A stretch of DNA of 64,000 bases from Brienomyrus brachyistius (taxonomy: Eukaryota > Chordata > Actinopteri > Osteoglossiformes > Mormyridae): assembly GCF_023856365.1 (NCBI RefSeq), contig NC_064552.1, positions 4,181,200-4,245,199 of the forward strand, read 5' to 3'. Shown in pieces: positions 25,097 through 36,251 of this stretch (position 1 is the first letter of the stretch; each line of letters begins with the position of its first letter). Both the position numbers and the translations under genes were made by a program. The notes below the pieces were generated by a model. It searched no databases and had not been told where the DNA came from. It saw only the letters and a list, made by a program, of their open reading frames with translations.

Positions 25097-27062
25097 CGTG
25101 CGCGAAACCAAACTGCGCATGCGCAGATGTTGGCAAATCATAGAAATAGGAAGAGTACAAATCATAGAAATATGAATACTAGAGCGCACGCAACACAGGT
25201 TTTGCGGAATACGTTTGTATGAGACATGAGCAGACGATGTATATGGAGTAGAACTAAATCACAAAGACGGGAAGTGACAAATACTATACTAGTGATGCTG
25301 TCAGTAAGAACTTTGGTGATTTAAGTTTACGTTACTCAGAGATTCAGAGACAGTGAATGTGAGCAGGTAAATGACCTTTATTGATGTGAAACATTTTCAC
25401 GTGTTTATACCATTAAGAGATTATGAAAAATAACACTGAATTAACTTTTACTTAATGCTTAGCTTTTATGACGTATCCGTTTAGTTTTTTAGTTTAGCTT
25501 TGGTTTTTTTAGTTGTTTATTTGGACCGAATACACCATGTCTGATTCTTTGTATGCATCCATACTTGGTTAATAAAACTGATTCAAGCAAAGTGAAAATA
25601 TCAGCTGCCAAAATTGGATGGGAATTATTTTTTTATGAACAATAAACTATGACGAAATTTACAATTTAATATTTCACATGTCACGGAAATGTGATTCGCC
25701 ATGTCAGCGCACAGACTAGTAAACAATGACTTTTAACCAATGCGTTTCAGGACTGGGAGCAATTCTACTGTACCCTCACCAAGATGCTTTGATCGAATTG
25801 TTCCATTAAATGTTTCGTTGCATGCTTCACGGAATGCAGGGTTCTAGAGATAAAGGCTTGTTAAACAAATGAATCATGTATTGTAAATGTCAAGGATAAA
25901 TATGTGTAACATTCCCTGTTATGGGTCCTTTTTGGTGAAACTAGTGCGATAAGGTGCAAGAAATTCTTTGTACTTCTCTGTAATTGGCGAACAAAAATTC
26001 TGATTCTGATTCTGAAAAAGAGGAGCGTAACAAAAGCGAGCCACACGCGCACACGTGCGTGTCTCACGGGCTGGACTTCTTAGTAACGTGACGCCACCTC
26101 GTGCAGGGCACGCCTCCTCGCGCACGCGCCTGCGTGTCGAACCGCTTTTTAAACACCCCCCCCCCCCCCAGTCAAATACCCAGCCGTCTCCCACCCCACC
26201 AGGAAGAGAGGGATTTAAACCTGTGAGGAACGGAAAGGAGGGGGGTAAAAATAGCAAATAAAAAGGCAGGAAAGGTGGGGAAACACTTAGCTAGAGGGTT
26301 AAACTGTATGAGACATGACAACCAGGGAGTGGGGGGTGCGCGTTTAAAATGCTGCCTGAACGTGACCGGCGGACTGGATAAGGCGCCGGGCGTTTTGCAA
26401 ACTTATCTAGTTAGTAGTCCGGCTAACTAGCCTAGCCGCGGGCGTGCTGGAGCCTGCCAGATAGATCGGGAAGCAGCCGACCGGGGTGTACAGCGGGCCC
26501 GCCGCGTCTGTCGCCAGAAAGGCGGCGTCAAAGTGCCGCGCTCGCCTCCAGCAGCGTTTTATATTCATAGTTTTACCGAGGCTGTGTGGGTATCCGCGCC
26601 GCTCGCCGGAGTGGTTTGCGCGACTGCGACGCGTCCAACCTCTCGGAGGAAAGTTGACACCCGAGTTTCTGTTTTTAATTTTAATTATTATTTTAATTTT
26701 AAATCCTGCGGACGGCCAGCCTGTCTGAGCCCGGAGTTCACCCCCCCCCCGGAGCGCCGGCACCTCCCCGGACGCACGACGCGAAGCGGCCGCTTTGGGA
26801 AAAGTCGCCTGAAGTTTGCTGGCCGGCCGGGAGGGCGCCGCGACCGCTCGGTTACTAGCGGTTGACCCGTAATTAGCAAACAGTTTAATCCGGGTTCCCT
26901 TTTTTATTTTCGTGCTTTACCCGGCACTGCTACTCGGAGGCTTTCCATCTGACTGCTACATACTTATTTTGAAAAATTTCAAGAGAATTTTTTTTTGGGC
27001 TTCTTGCATCGGCGGCACCCAGTCTCCGCCGCCTCATGGGGCTCTTTTCCTAACTGAGAGCC
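25097..27062. promoter_or_regulatory. Divergent promoter region between mms19 and ubtd1
   Basis: The two genes are head to head, with start codons 1967 bp apart. The ubtd1 side, from about 26380, is strongly CpG-rich and fits a CpG-island promoter with a long 5' UTR. The mms19 side has a 15-bp direct repeat CAAATCATAGAAATA at 25134-25148 and 25158-25172, just upstream of its start. The middle (25200-26000) is AT-rich. A TTCTGATTCTGA tail near 26000 looks like the 3' end of a non-LTR element. A C run occurs at about 26155-26169. Confidence 0.5.
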
Positions 27063-30000
27063 ATGGGAGGATGCGTCGGACGGCAGCGTGGCGACACGCC
27101 GGCCCGGGGTTCGTCCAGGAGCGGCGGACGGAATCGTCGGAAACGCGGAGGTAAGGCTTCGTCCCGGAGTCGGAGGGATTTGCGCAAGGCGTTCACGTTT
27201 ATGCAGCTGGATGATTTAACTGCGGGGATTGGGGTCAAGCGCGGGTGTAACGACGGTCTGAGCGCTAACGGGCCTGTAAATGAAGCCGCACAAATGCAGG
27301 ACGGCTGGATGTGTAGTTTAGTTTGTGTCCTGATTCTCACGTAGCCCGTTATCTGTTAGTGCCCAGGTGGTGCCACCTTTTATTATCGCTTATCTGACTG
27401 CCGGCCTCTGTGTCCCAAACTGCGGCCAAGAGTTTCCGCTTATGGGAAGCACTGCTGAATCGATCATGTTTATTCTGAATGTCACGGATGGAAAAGCGCT
27501 ATAAGTTGTATGTTTCGGTGCCAAATTCCTTCCCTAGCCGAGACTATCTAGTCTGCTTATGATAAAACCCTGCTCTGTTTCATTCTAGGTAAATTGTTGG
27601 GGAAACACGTTTAGTATACTTATTTGGCTTATGACTTTCGAAAAAGGGGTTTAATATACATTCCGGGTGACACAGGGCGGGGGAAGAAAAACGAAATCCG
27701 TATTACGTTGCGAGACTTTGTTTAATATGGAGATGTCAGTTTATTTGGTTATATCTTGGTATGTCTTTCAGTTCGCAATCTGGCCTCTTAAGAAGTTTTG
27801 TCTGTCTTGCTTTTGTGGGGAGGACATGAGAGTCTCTTGCTTTGTCAGTGAACATGATTTACGATAATCAATTTTAAAATCATGTTGTGATACTTTAGCT
27901 TACAGCTGGTGACCATGACACCGCATGCGTCATACTGGCGCAGAGATTCCTTCCTGACATTTCTGTGCACTTTTTCAATATCGGCACTCAGACTTTACTG
28001 CACAAATGTTCCTCCTTGTTTTATTTCACCCTTATTTAGATAACTGTGCTTTCCATGAATAGAAGGAAAGTCCATCCAGCGCAGCCATTTTTAAAAAGTG
28101 TGCACTGCTACCTTCTGTTGTGATCACAACACAGTGAGCACATTTCGGTGTAATCTTAATCACTTTCAGTCTGCTTGCTGCTGTGTATTATCACTACGCA
28201 ACACAACAACAGTACCTGTCAACTATTAACCAGACCCGAGTCTTTGACCACTTTGGACCAGCTGCACAGAAATGGTCGCTGACTGTCTGTCTGATGGTGC
28301 CCTTGCCATCTCATGTTGTGGGAAGTGGCCTTTGGGTTCATTTTTTGTGAGAGGTTCCCGTCGTGTCAGTTAACATGGGAGCTTCGACGTTTTGAGTTGG
28401 TGGACCTCACTGCGATGGCTTTTCCATCTTCTTCAGAGAAACTGTAGATTGCTGGGTTTTCTTGATAATTTCTGTGCAGGTGGAGTCATAGCCGTGTGTG
28501 AATAATGTCATTATTTGGAGAATGGAGGCTCGCCTCGACTCCGCCTCTCCGAGATAATCTGACCCTGCCTCGGGCAAGCGGACAGTTATTGCTAAGGTTT
28601 ATTTTTGACTCTTGGCTTTAAATGGGACTGATGGAATCAGGATTGCTGCTGAAGCACTTGGTAGTATTGCAAATATAGACATCGGCTGGGTAGTTGCAGA
28701 TACAGTGGCTGCTTGCGACCTGAACAGTGATGGTTTCAATTAATCTGACACGTGAAGCGTATGGGCCCATACTGGGCAGGATGCATGCGCCAGGCGAGTC
28801 TGGGGTCATGACTTTGCAACCTGTAGGCTACTCTCACGAGTCGCAAGTGGAGTCCTACTGTTGTGGCTTTCAGTAAACTGTCAATGTAGATGGCTGTGGT
28901 GACCATGCCTCCCATCTTGGCCTGCTGTTTTGAGAGAGTGTGTCAGTAGGGACGTCTCCTTGCTTGAGTTTTTCCAGTATTCATTTCTAAATTATTTGGT
29001 GTAATTGTTCTCCCTGTTGCAGGTTCATTTTGTGCTTTCTAGGGGGAATTGGATAATGTAGGTTTTAATTTACTTTTTTTTTTACTAATTTGGGAAAACC
29101 CATGTTATGCAGTTGAATGTTTAACCAGTGTTTGACATATGTGACCATTCGCCTTGTCCTAGTTCCTCTTCGTGCCTCATCAGTTTGTTCATTCTATCTA
29201 GCTGTGTACTGGCTTAGGTTTCTCAGTGCCGTGTAAGTCCTGAAAATAGGATAGGTTAGCTTGCTGGGATGTGACAACAGGCATGTAAAAGCTGCCTTAA
29301 TATTAGCAGGGGTACTCTTTCAAAGAAATTTCTAAGCTGACTTGCTGGCTTTAAGAGCTCTGACAAATGGGTTCCCAATCTGAATACTGATCCTCTTAAT
29401 CGCTGGTTTTGAATCGTCTGATCTGTCATCTGATTTGAGTTCGGAGTGTTTTTGTCCTTGGTACCTGTTTCTAGACTAGATTATGAGTGAGTGATTTGAT
29501 TACTGATACCGTTAAGTTGTCAAGCATCTATTAAAACCTGCTGTTGGTGTTATGTTGGAATAAATATGGTAATTTCAGTGTAACTGTAAACCTTTTGGCT
29601 CGGTATTATTCCTTACGATTTTAGCTCTTAACCGATCCTGGCAGACCAGTTTCAGCCTGGTCTCATTCCAGGTGACTCTTAAATGTGTCTTCATTGAGCA
29701 GCTGGCTGACTGATTCTGTAAATCACACTAAACAAGGCTTTAGTCAGGTTTTCACTTTATTTTGGTTTTTTTTCCCCAGTTGATGAGCCAGGTTTAGGGA
29801 AAAGCCCGTAATAGGATAGTTGGTTATGGGAGGTGAGTTATTGTTTGGTGCATGAATGAGATTTAATACCTTTAAATAACCATTAAAGTTCACTACTAAT
29901 TTCTGTTTTTCTTTTTTTCAGGTCTTTAAAGAATCGTGATTCGCACGTGAGCAAACGCACGTCAGACGGTTCTCTGGTCTGCATCATAACTAATTTGATG

Positions 30001-33000
30001 TAATGTTTCGTCTTTGAGTGTGTTCATTTTATATGACCTGATGAGATGGCACAAATTCCAGTGTGTTCAGCGACCTTTAGGATTATGGTTCCCATGTGCT
30101 GCTCTGGCCCTGTGTGTCCTCATTTTGGCCTTTGAACTGTAGTGTTTACAGCTGCCAGGCTCTCATGGCCAGTAGGCCAACAACTGGGTTGACTGTTAAA
30201 CTCGCTGCCTCAGTGCTCAGTGGGGTTCTGGTTACAGAAGTTTTTCTCAGCCTGCTGTTTAGGGACCTGCAGGCTGTCCACGTTTTTGCCCCCATCCCAG
30301 TTGGGGCAACCATTGCAGAAGCATGGACTGTCTGGGGCTCCCCAAGGACTGGGTTGAGAGACGCTGTGTTCGGGGATCAAACTGCCAGCATCAGCTGTCT
30401 GTTAGCGCTTGTTCTTCCTTTGTTCCTCCTTTGTCATCTGATACAAAAACCATATCCTGTGGGGGTTGATGCAGCTAGCATCACGCCTGCGATATCCTGA
30501 TTGCAGGCCTGCCCTGGAAATTATCTAAAAAGCTAATTTAGTCCGCGGCCTTTTTTTCCTGACACTAATCCTCCACTCATTTGTCACTTTTGTCTCTCTT
30601 CATAGACTTGTAGTCAGAGAGATGCTGAACCCAGAGCACTTACTCATCTGCAGTACAAATAACCTTTCTGAACGTGGTGCTCACCTGCTCGTGCTTATTG
30701 TAATTGGTGGATGGTAATCTTGGACACACTTTTTCAGGATGGGGTATTGGAGGGTGGGTTTTCCTGCCTCTTTTCTGTACAGAAACACTATCAGTTCTGC
30801 CTTTACCATTTGCCTGTTCCTTAAGTTATATATTGCATCATGGCATGTTTGGTGTTATGCTGAGTTAGAAGGTATACGTGCACTTGACTAGTCTTGTCCA
30901 AAGATAATTAGTGCAAAATTGAGTAAGAAGTTCTCTCCTTCATTCATAGTTTTTTTTTTTTTTTTTTGTCATCTGAATAAATGTGCTTGGCATCACATTA
31001 CTGGTCGTCTTGTGTAATTTGAGATTGTCTTGTAGGTCCGAGTTGTTGTACTTAACTTTAAACGCGTACTGACACTTAATTTGATTAATAGGGAACAAAA
31101 AAAATTAAGCAAAAATTTTATGCCCTAAATATCTGACCCTGTCATCACTGTGGAATCTGTTTATGAAATCCATGCTTTAAGTGCCAAGCAAAAAAAATGC
31201 AATAAAAAATTAAACAGGAACCGGCACGTTTAATTCTCTCCCCCCCCCCCCCGTCCGCTACGCTTGTTCCTTCTTATGAAGCTGTTGAAAAATGTGTGTA
31301 GTTCTCTGTGGACTTTCATTCAGCTATATTAAAGTTAGTCTCTGAATGGGACAGTTTTAGGGGGCTTCCTGTATAGTTGGAAGATGACTCCTTTCATTGG
31401 GTGCCATTTCACGGCCTCCATCTCATGGTTTTATCCCACCCAGGCTGATGGTTGCTGTTGGACAGGTGACCGGTGTCCTGTACTCCTTCTGTGACTTTGC
31501 AGTGTGGGTCTGCAAGGCATACTATGTAGTCTAGTGAAACGCCTTAAGCAAAGCCAGCTCTGGTTGGTCACTGTCCATCCAATTGTGCAGTAAGGTTAGT
31601 CATGATTGGCCCATGACATGCCGCTTTGCTTCCTTGTCTTGGAGAAAATAGCCTGCCTTACTGCCCACACATTAACACAGGATGTGGGGGCATAGTACAA
31701 GATGGGGCTCATCTCCGCCTCACGACCACAGCGAACCCGCGCTGGCCCCCTTCCCCTTGCTTGTGAGACTCCTTTCTGCCATGCCCCCCCTCCCCCCCCC
31801 CGACTTCCCGGGACCATGTGCAGCCGTTTCTTACACCCACTACGCGCCCCTCTCCGGATGCTCTTCCTGAATGGGGGCCCGCTTCTGCCACGACCCCCTC
31901 CCCCAGGAAAGCCACATGTACCCTGTGACTCGGCTGAGATGGCGTGGCACCGTGCCATCGGTCTCTGATGCCAAGTTGAATCTGCTGGCTGCAAAATGCA
32001 GAGTGAGAGCATCGCCAGATAACTCAGGAGTGATACTATCGTGCCTGAAGATGCAGGAGTGGATGGGGAAATGTCTGAAAGGGCTTTAGAGGGCCATGCT
32101 TTCAGAGGGAGCTTCCGTTTCCTTTCAGACCTCGTTGCATTGTCCCCCCCCCCCCCCCCCCCCCCCGGTCACATTGCCAGAGGTCATGCCTCTACTTTTC
32201 ATGTGACTTCCTTAAAGACAAGCGCAGCCCCCTTTTATGTGTGGGTGCATGACTTTCCACAGGAAGTTGAGGCTCTTCACCACGCATCTCCAGCCTCGGC
32301 GAGACCACCGACTCAGACGTCACGTGCCGTTATCTGGCAATCGGGAGGGACACTCTGGAGTTGTGCCCCCACCCCCCTGGGTTATCTGCAGCTGCAGAAA
32401 CGCGTGGTTGCGAAACTTTGTTGTGAAGCCACGGGCGGTATCTTTCTGTTGGGGGGTGGCGACATCAGCCCTCTTTGGCTCCTTCCTGACTGTTGACGTG
32501 GTTGCGATGGAATCCGCTTGCTGTGATGGGGGTTGGGGGGGGGGGGGCTGTAAGCTTACAGATGTTCAGACACGCTCCATTCTGTTGGCGCTCTGGGGTA
32601 AGAGTGTTTAATTTATGGGCAGGTGCCGGTTTTGGCGCCGTTTGGGATGTTCATAGTGGAAGAGTTCTTGCTTTTTCTTGGTGATTTGTGGAGTTTTGAT
32701 GCTCCTAAGGCTCCCCCTCCCTCTCCAGTATGATTGTCCCTGTTTTCTATGTTTAGCTTCAGGCTGTGTAGGATTGTTTTCGATCCTGAGATGCCTTTTA
32801 AAATTTTGTATCTCGTATCTCTATTACCTGACAGTAGCACAGTGTTCCCAAGCTGTACTCATCAGTGAATGATTGAACACGAGTACAGCTCTGCCTGCTG
32901 TTTGTTTTTTTTTCGCTGCGCTTGTAAAGAACCAGCCTTTCGGGGGTTGATTCTTGCTTAAACAGCTTTTACGTGGCATCGCAGCTGCTGCGAGGGCCTC

Positions 33001-36000
33001 ATCGAGGTGCCTGTTCGAGACCCGTGTTTTCCCACATCTTGAAGATTGCCCGAATTTGCACGCTCGCTCTCAGCTGGCAAGCTAACGTTTCTATTTGCCA
33101 GTGCTGCACAAATGCGATTGACATGCGAGGTTTTGGAATACAACAATTGCTTAATTTTTAATGCGTTTCAAAGTGCACGCCACACTTGCTTTTCCAGTCT
33201 GCTGGCGCGTCTGGTCGGAGTGGGACATTTCTGGCATGGTCTGCTGTGTCAGGAAGCCCCAGACACAGAGGGGTGTCGAACACCTTTGTTTCTCCTGTTC
33301 AGCAATGACCTTGTATTCCTAACACAAACCCTGGCACGAGCAAAACCGAATCCCCATGCAGATTTCAGATCCCAAAAAAGCTGTGTGTCTACTTTGCAGC
33401 GGTGGTGGTGTTTTGGGGAGGGGAGGTTTAACTCTAAATCCTGCTCTCTGCTCATTGGTTAGAATGTAATCTTATTATGTATGTATACATCTCTGGAAGT
33501 CAGCATTGGTGCTTGGCAGATGAATTCCCTGTTAACCTCCACTCCCATGACAAGAGAATTTACGACTGAATCAGGTTAGCGCAGGATAGTGTGAACTGCC
33601 CCCTGCTGGTAGTGTATATTCCTACTCTGCCTATGTCCTTTTGACGCTAGGGGTAGCTTTTTCCCAGGGACCATGTGGCACCCCCCCCCCCTCCCCAGGA
33701 AGTGCTGGATAAAGCAAACAAGGGTTTAGATGTGCGAGAACCTGTGTCAGTCAGGAGGTGTGAAATCGGCCATGATGTCTTCCGTCCACACAAAAAGCCT
33801 GTTTTTGGGAGATTTAGGGCTTAGGGTTTTCTTGCTGTTTTCAGGTAGTTTTGTGGCTTAAGAGGTTGGCATGCTGTGCCCATGATCATAAGGTTGCCGG
33901 TTCAAGTCCCAGGGTCAGCAGTTTGGTTTCACTGCTGAGCCCTTGAGTGAAGCCCTTAACTCCCAAATTGTTCCGAAGAGTGTCTGGCCCCACCTTCTGA
34001 AATGTACATCGCTTTGGATAAGACCGTCTGCTGCGTATGTAAAATGGAACTTTTGTCTCCTGTCCACAGGCCGCAATGAGCCCCTGAAGAAGGACAAGCC
34101 CAAGTGGAAGAGCGACTACCCCATGACGGAGGGCCAACTGCGCAGCAAGCGTGACGAGTTCTGGGACACGGCGCCAGCCTTCGAGGGCCGCAAGGAGATC
34201 TGGGACGCGCTGAAGGCTGCAGCGGTGGCCATCGAGTGCAACGACCACGAGCTCGCCCAGGCCATCGTGGACGGGGCCAGCATCACTCTGCCCCACGGTA
34301 TGTGGTGGCAGGCGCAGGGACAACTGGCAGAGAGGTTTTCATTTGAACGTCCGGTGTGGATTGAATGACGTGGGTGGGGATTCCAGGAGCTCCGCGATTG
34401 GCTACATCCGAGTAGCGTCGTCACAATGTAGCGGGTGTAGTTTTCACTAGGCAAGAAGTTGCAGTGTTAAGCAGAAATGTCAACCAGCACTTACTACGAG
34501 GAGGTGAGGATATGGAGGGATAAAGCCCGATTGTGTTTGGCGCCTGCGTAAGCAGATCCTCCCATAAATTTTAGCTGACATGGCTCCAGTTACAGTAGTA
34601 TGGAAATCTGTGTTGCACTGTTACATTAATTATGCAATACTGTGCAAAAGTCTTGTGCAGTCAGAGGAAATGTTTTAAAGCTATTTGTGCACATTTGCTC
34701 GGAACAAAAGCATGATTTAACGTCGGAACACATGCCAATTAAGATTAACATGACAAAAGCACTGGGAAAAGGTGGGTTGCCCTTTCCTGGTGGGGGATGA
34801 GTTACTGCCTCCAGTGGAGGAGTTGAAGTATCTCTGGGTCTTGTTCACAAGTAAGGGGGGGGAAAAAGGGAGCGGGAGGTCAGCATACGGATCGGTGCAG
34901 CGTCGGCAGTAATGTGGACGATGCACCTTTCTGTTTTGCTGAAGGGGGAGCTGAGCCAGAAGACAAAGCTCTCAATTTACTGGTCGATCTACGTTCCTAC
35001 CTTTTGCGTAAGGTGGTGAGCTCTGGGCAGTTACTGAAAGGATGAGATCGCAGATACAAGCGGCCCAAAGGAGTTTACTTCGCAGGGTGGCCAGACTCAG
35101 CCTTGGGTTGAGGAGCTCGGATATTTGGGAGGGGCTTAAAGTAGAGATGCTGGTCTGCCTCATCAAAAGGAGCCAGTTAAGGTGGTTTGGGCAATTATTT
35201 GGGATGCCTCCTGGACGGCTCCCTGGGGCATGTCAAACTGGGAGGGGGCTCCAGGACAGATCCAGGACACGCTGGGGAGATTATATCTCTCGAATGGCCT
35301 GGGAACGCCTTGGTATTCCCCTGGTGGAGCTGGAAGAGCTGGCTAGTGAGAGGGAGGTCTGGATATCCCTTAAACTGCTGCCCCTGCGACCCGACCCCGG
35401 ATAAGTAGCAGGAAATGCGTTTCATTGTCCATCCATCCAGTCAGGGATTTCTTCAGTTCTCCAAAAAGTATTAAATGTAATTTCTGGCTTAATTACATAC
35501 TAATTTAGTTTAAAACAGAGATATTGATCACCCATATGAGGTGCTAGTATTCAAGTAAAAAAAATACATGGCTGTATTGGAGGGTTGCTGCAAATTCTGG
35601 GGTGATTTTAGCAGAAGTTTTGCAATGGCTAAGCTAATACACTATGACAGGCCTACTGTCATAGGTTTACACCAATATGAAGATCATTTAAACATAATTA
35701 TCTTTGGCTGCTTAAGACTTCTGCACAGTACTGAATACCAGCAGTTGTTCGTATCCCTAAGCATCGTGCTTAATGTGTGAGGCCTTTTGCTCCCACTGGG
35801 AACCAGTTGGGTGGGGGTGGTGGTGTAATTTAGCACTCAAAGGTAAGAAGTCTTTGTGCCCGGCTCAGGCTCTCTGACGGAGTGCTATGACGAGCTGGGC
35901 AACCGCTACCAGCTGCCAGTCTACTGCCTGGCCCCGCCTGTCAACCTGGTGTCGGAGCGCAGTGAGGAGGATGTGTCGGAGAACCCCGAGCCGCAGACTG

Positions 36001-36251
36001 CACCCAAGAAGGAGTTCCAGCTGAAGGTGCGTCTCTCCACCGGCCGGGACCTGAGGCTCAGCGCCAGCATGGCGGACTCCATCGGCCAGCTCAAGAAGCA
36101 GCTGCAGGTCCAGGAGGACATTGACGCCACTCACCAGCGTTGGTTCTTCTCGGGGAAGCTGCTGACTGACAAGACGCGACTGCAGGACACCAAGATCCAG
36201 AAGGATTTCGTCATCCAGGTCATCGTCAACCAGCCGACCATTCCTAACTGA
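27063..36251 (+). CDS. ubtd1: UBTD1, ubiquitin domain-containing protein 1
   Basis: UBTD1 is a cytosolic ubiquitin-like-domain protein that binds UBE2D-family E2 enzymes; in mammals it influences p53 and YAP turnover. Three coding exons, 27063-27150, 34070-34297 and 35869-36251, join in phase to give 232 aa (human 227). Residues 1-29 begin MGGCVGRQ, a Gly2/Cys4 context suited to N-myristoylation and palmitoylation. The N-terminal UBTD domain spans about 30-130, with [20 protein letters not shown] and ASITLPHG. An acidic linker ([15 protein letters not shown]) follows. The ubiquitin-like fold spans about 155-228 ([14 protein letters not shown] ... [16 protein letters not shown]). No C-terminal Gly-Gly is present, so it is not a conjugated modifier. 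Intron 1 is 6.9 kb. Intron 2 carries a LINE relic, and a SINE ends just before exon 2. Confidence 0.96.
27151..33844. other. ubtd1 intron 1, noncoding
   Basis: The intron is long, largely unique and AT-rich, and no exon was recognised. The longest open frame (30096-30500) ends in sequence resembling a fish repeat tail and has no recognisable product. C runs occur at about 31241-31252, 31793-31800 and 32144-32166. Confidence 0.6.
32144..32166 (+). repeat. Poly(C) run of 23 C in ubtd1 intron 1
   Basis: An uninterrupted C homopolymer; with 56233-56252 it is among the longest single-base runs in the window. Confidence 0.9.
33845..34048 (+). repeat. tRNA-derived SINE abutting ubtd1 exon 2
   Basis: An A-box-like TGGCTTAAGAGGTTGGC is followed by the B-box GGTTCAAGTCC at about 33899. 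Then comes the core GAGCCCTTGAGTGAAGCCC and a tail TTTGGATAAGACCGTCTGCT, close to the TTTGGATAAAAGCGTCTGCT ending common in fish SINEs. It ends only about 20 bp before the ubtd1 exon 2 acceptor at 34068-34069. The element therefore supplies the region where the branch point should lie. Confidence 0.85.
34740..35412 (+). mobile_element. LINE relic, 3' end of reverse-transcriptase ORF, ubtd1 intron 2
   Basis: The frame from 35042 to 35404 reads [20 protein letters not shown] ... RSQLRWFG ... MPPGRLPG ... [19 protein letters not shown] ... LPLRPDPG. This is the well-known C-terminal end of a fish non-LTR retrotransposon ORF2. Upstream sequence from about 34740 matches further parts of the same ORF but with shifts and stops, so the copy is dead and 5'-truncated. 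A short ATCC-type stretch follows at about 35440. The clade was not determined. Confidence 0.85.

Noticed and set aside
30096..30500. 134-codon open frame in ubtd1 intron 1
   Set aside because: No recognisable domain or family, and its middle resembles the tail of a fish dispersed repeat (GACTGGGTTGAGAGACGCTG).
34740..35412. Possible extra ubtd1 exon or separate gene
   Set aside because: The peptide is the degraded C-terminal end of a LINE reverse-transcriptase ORF with shifts upstream.
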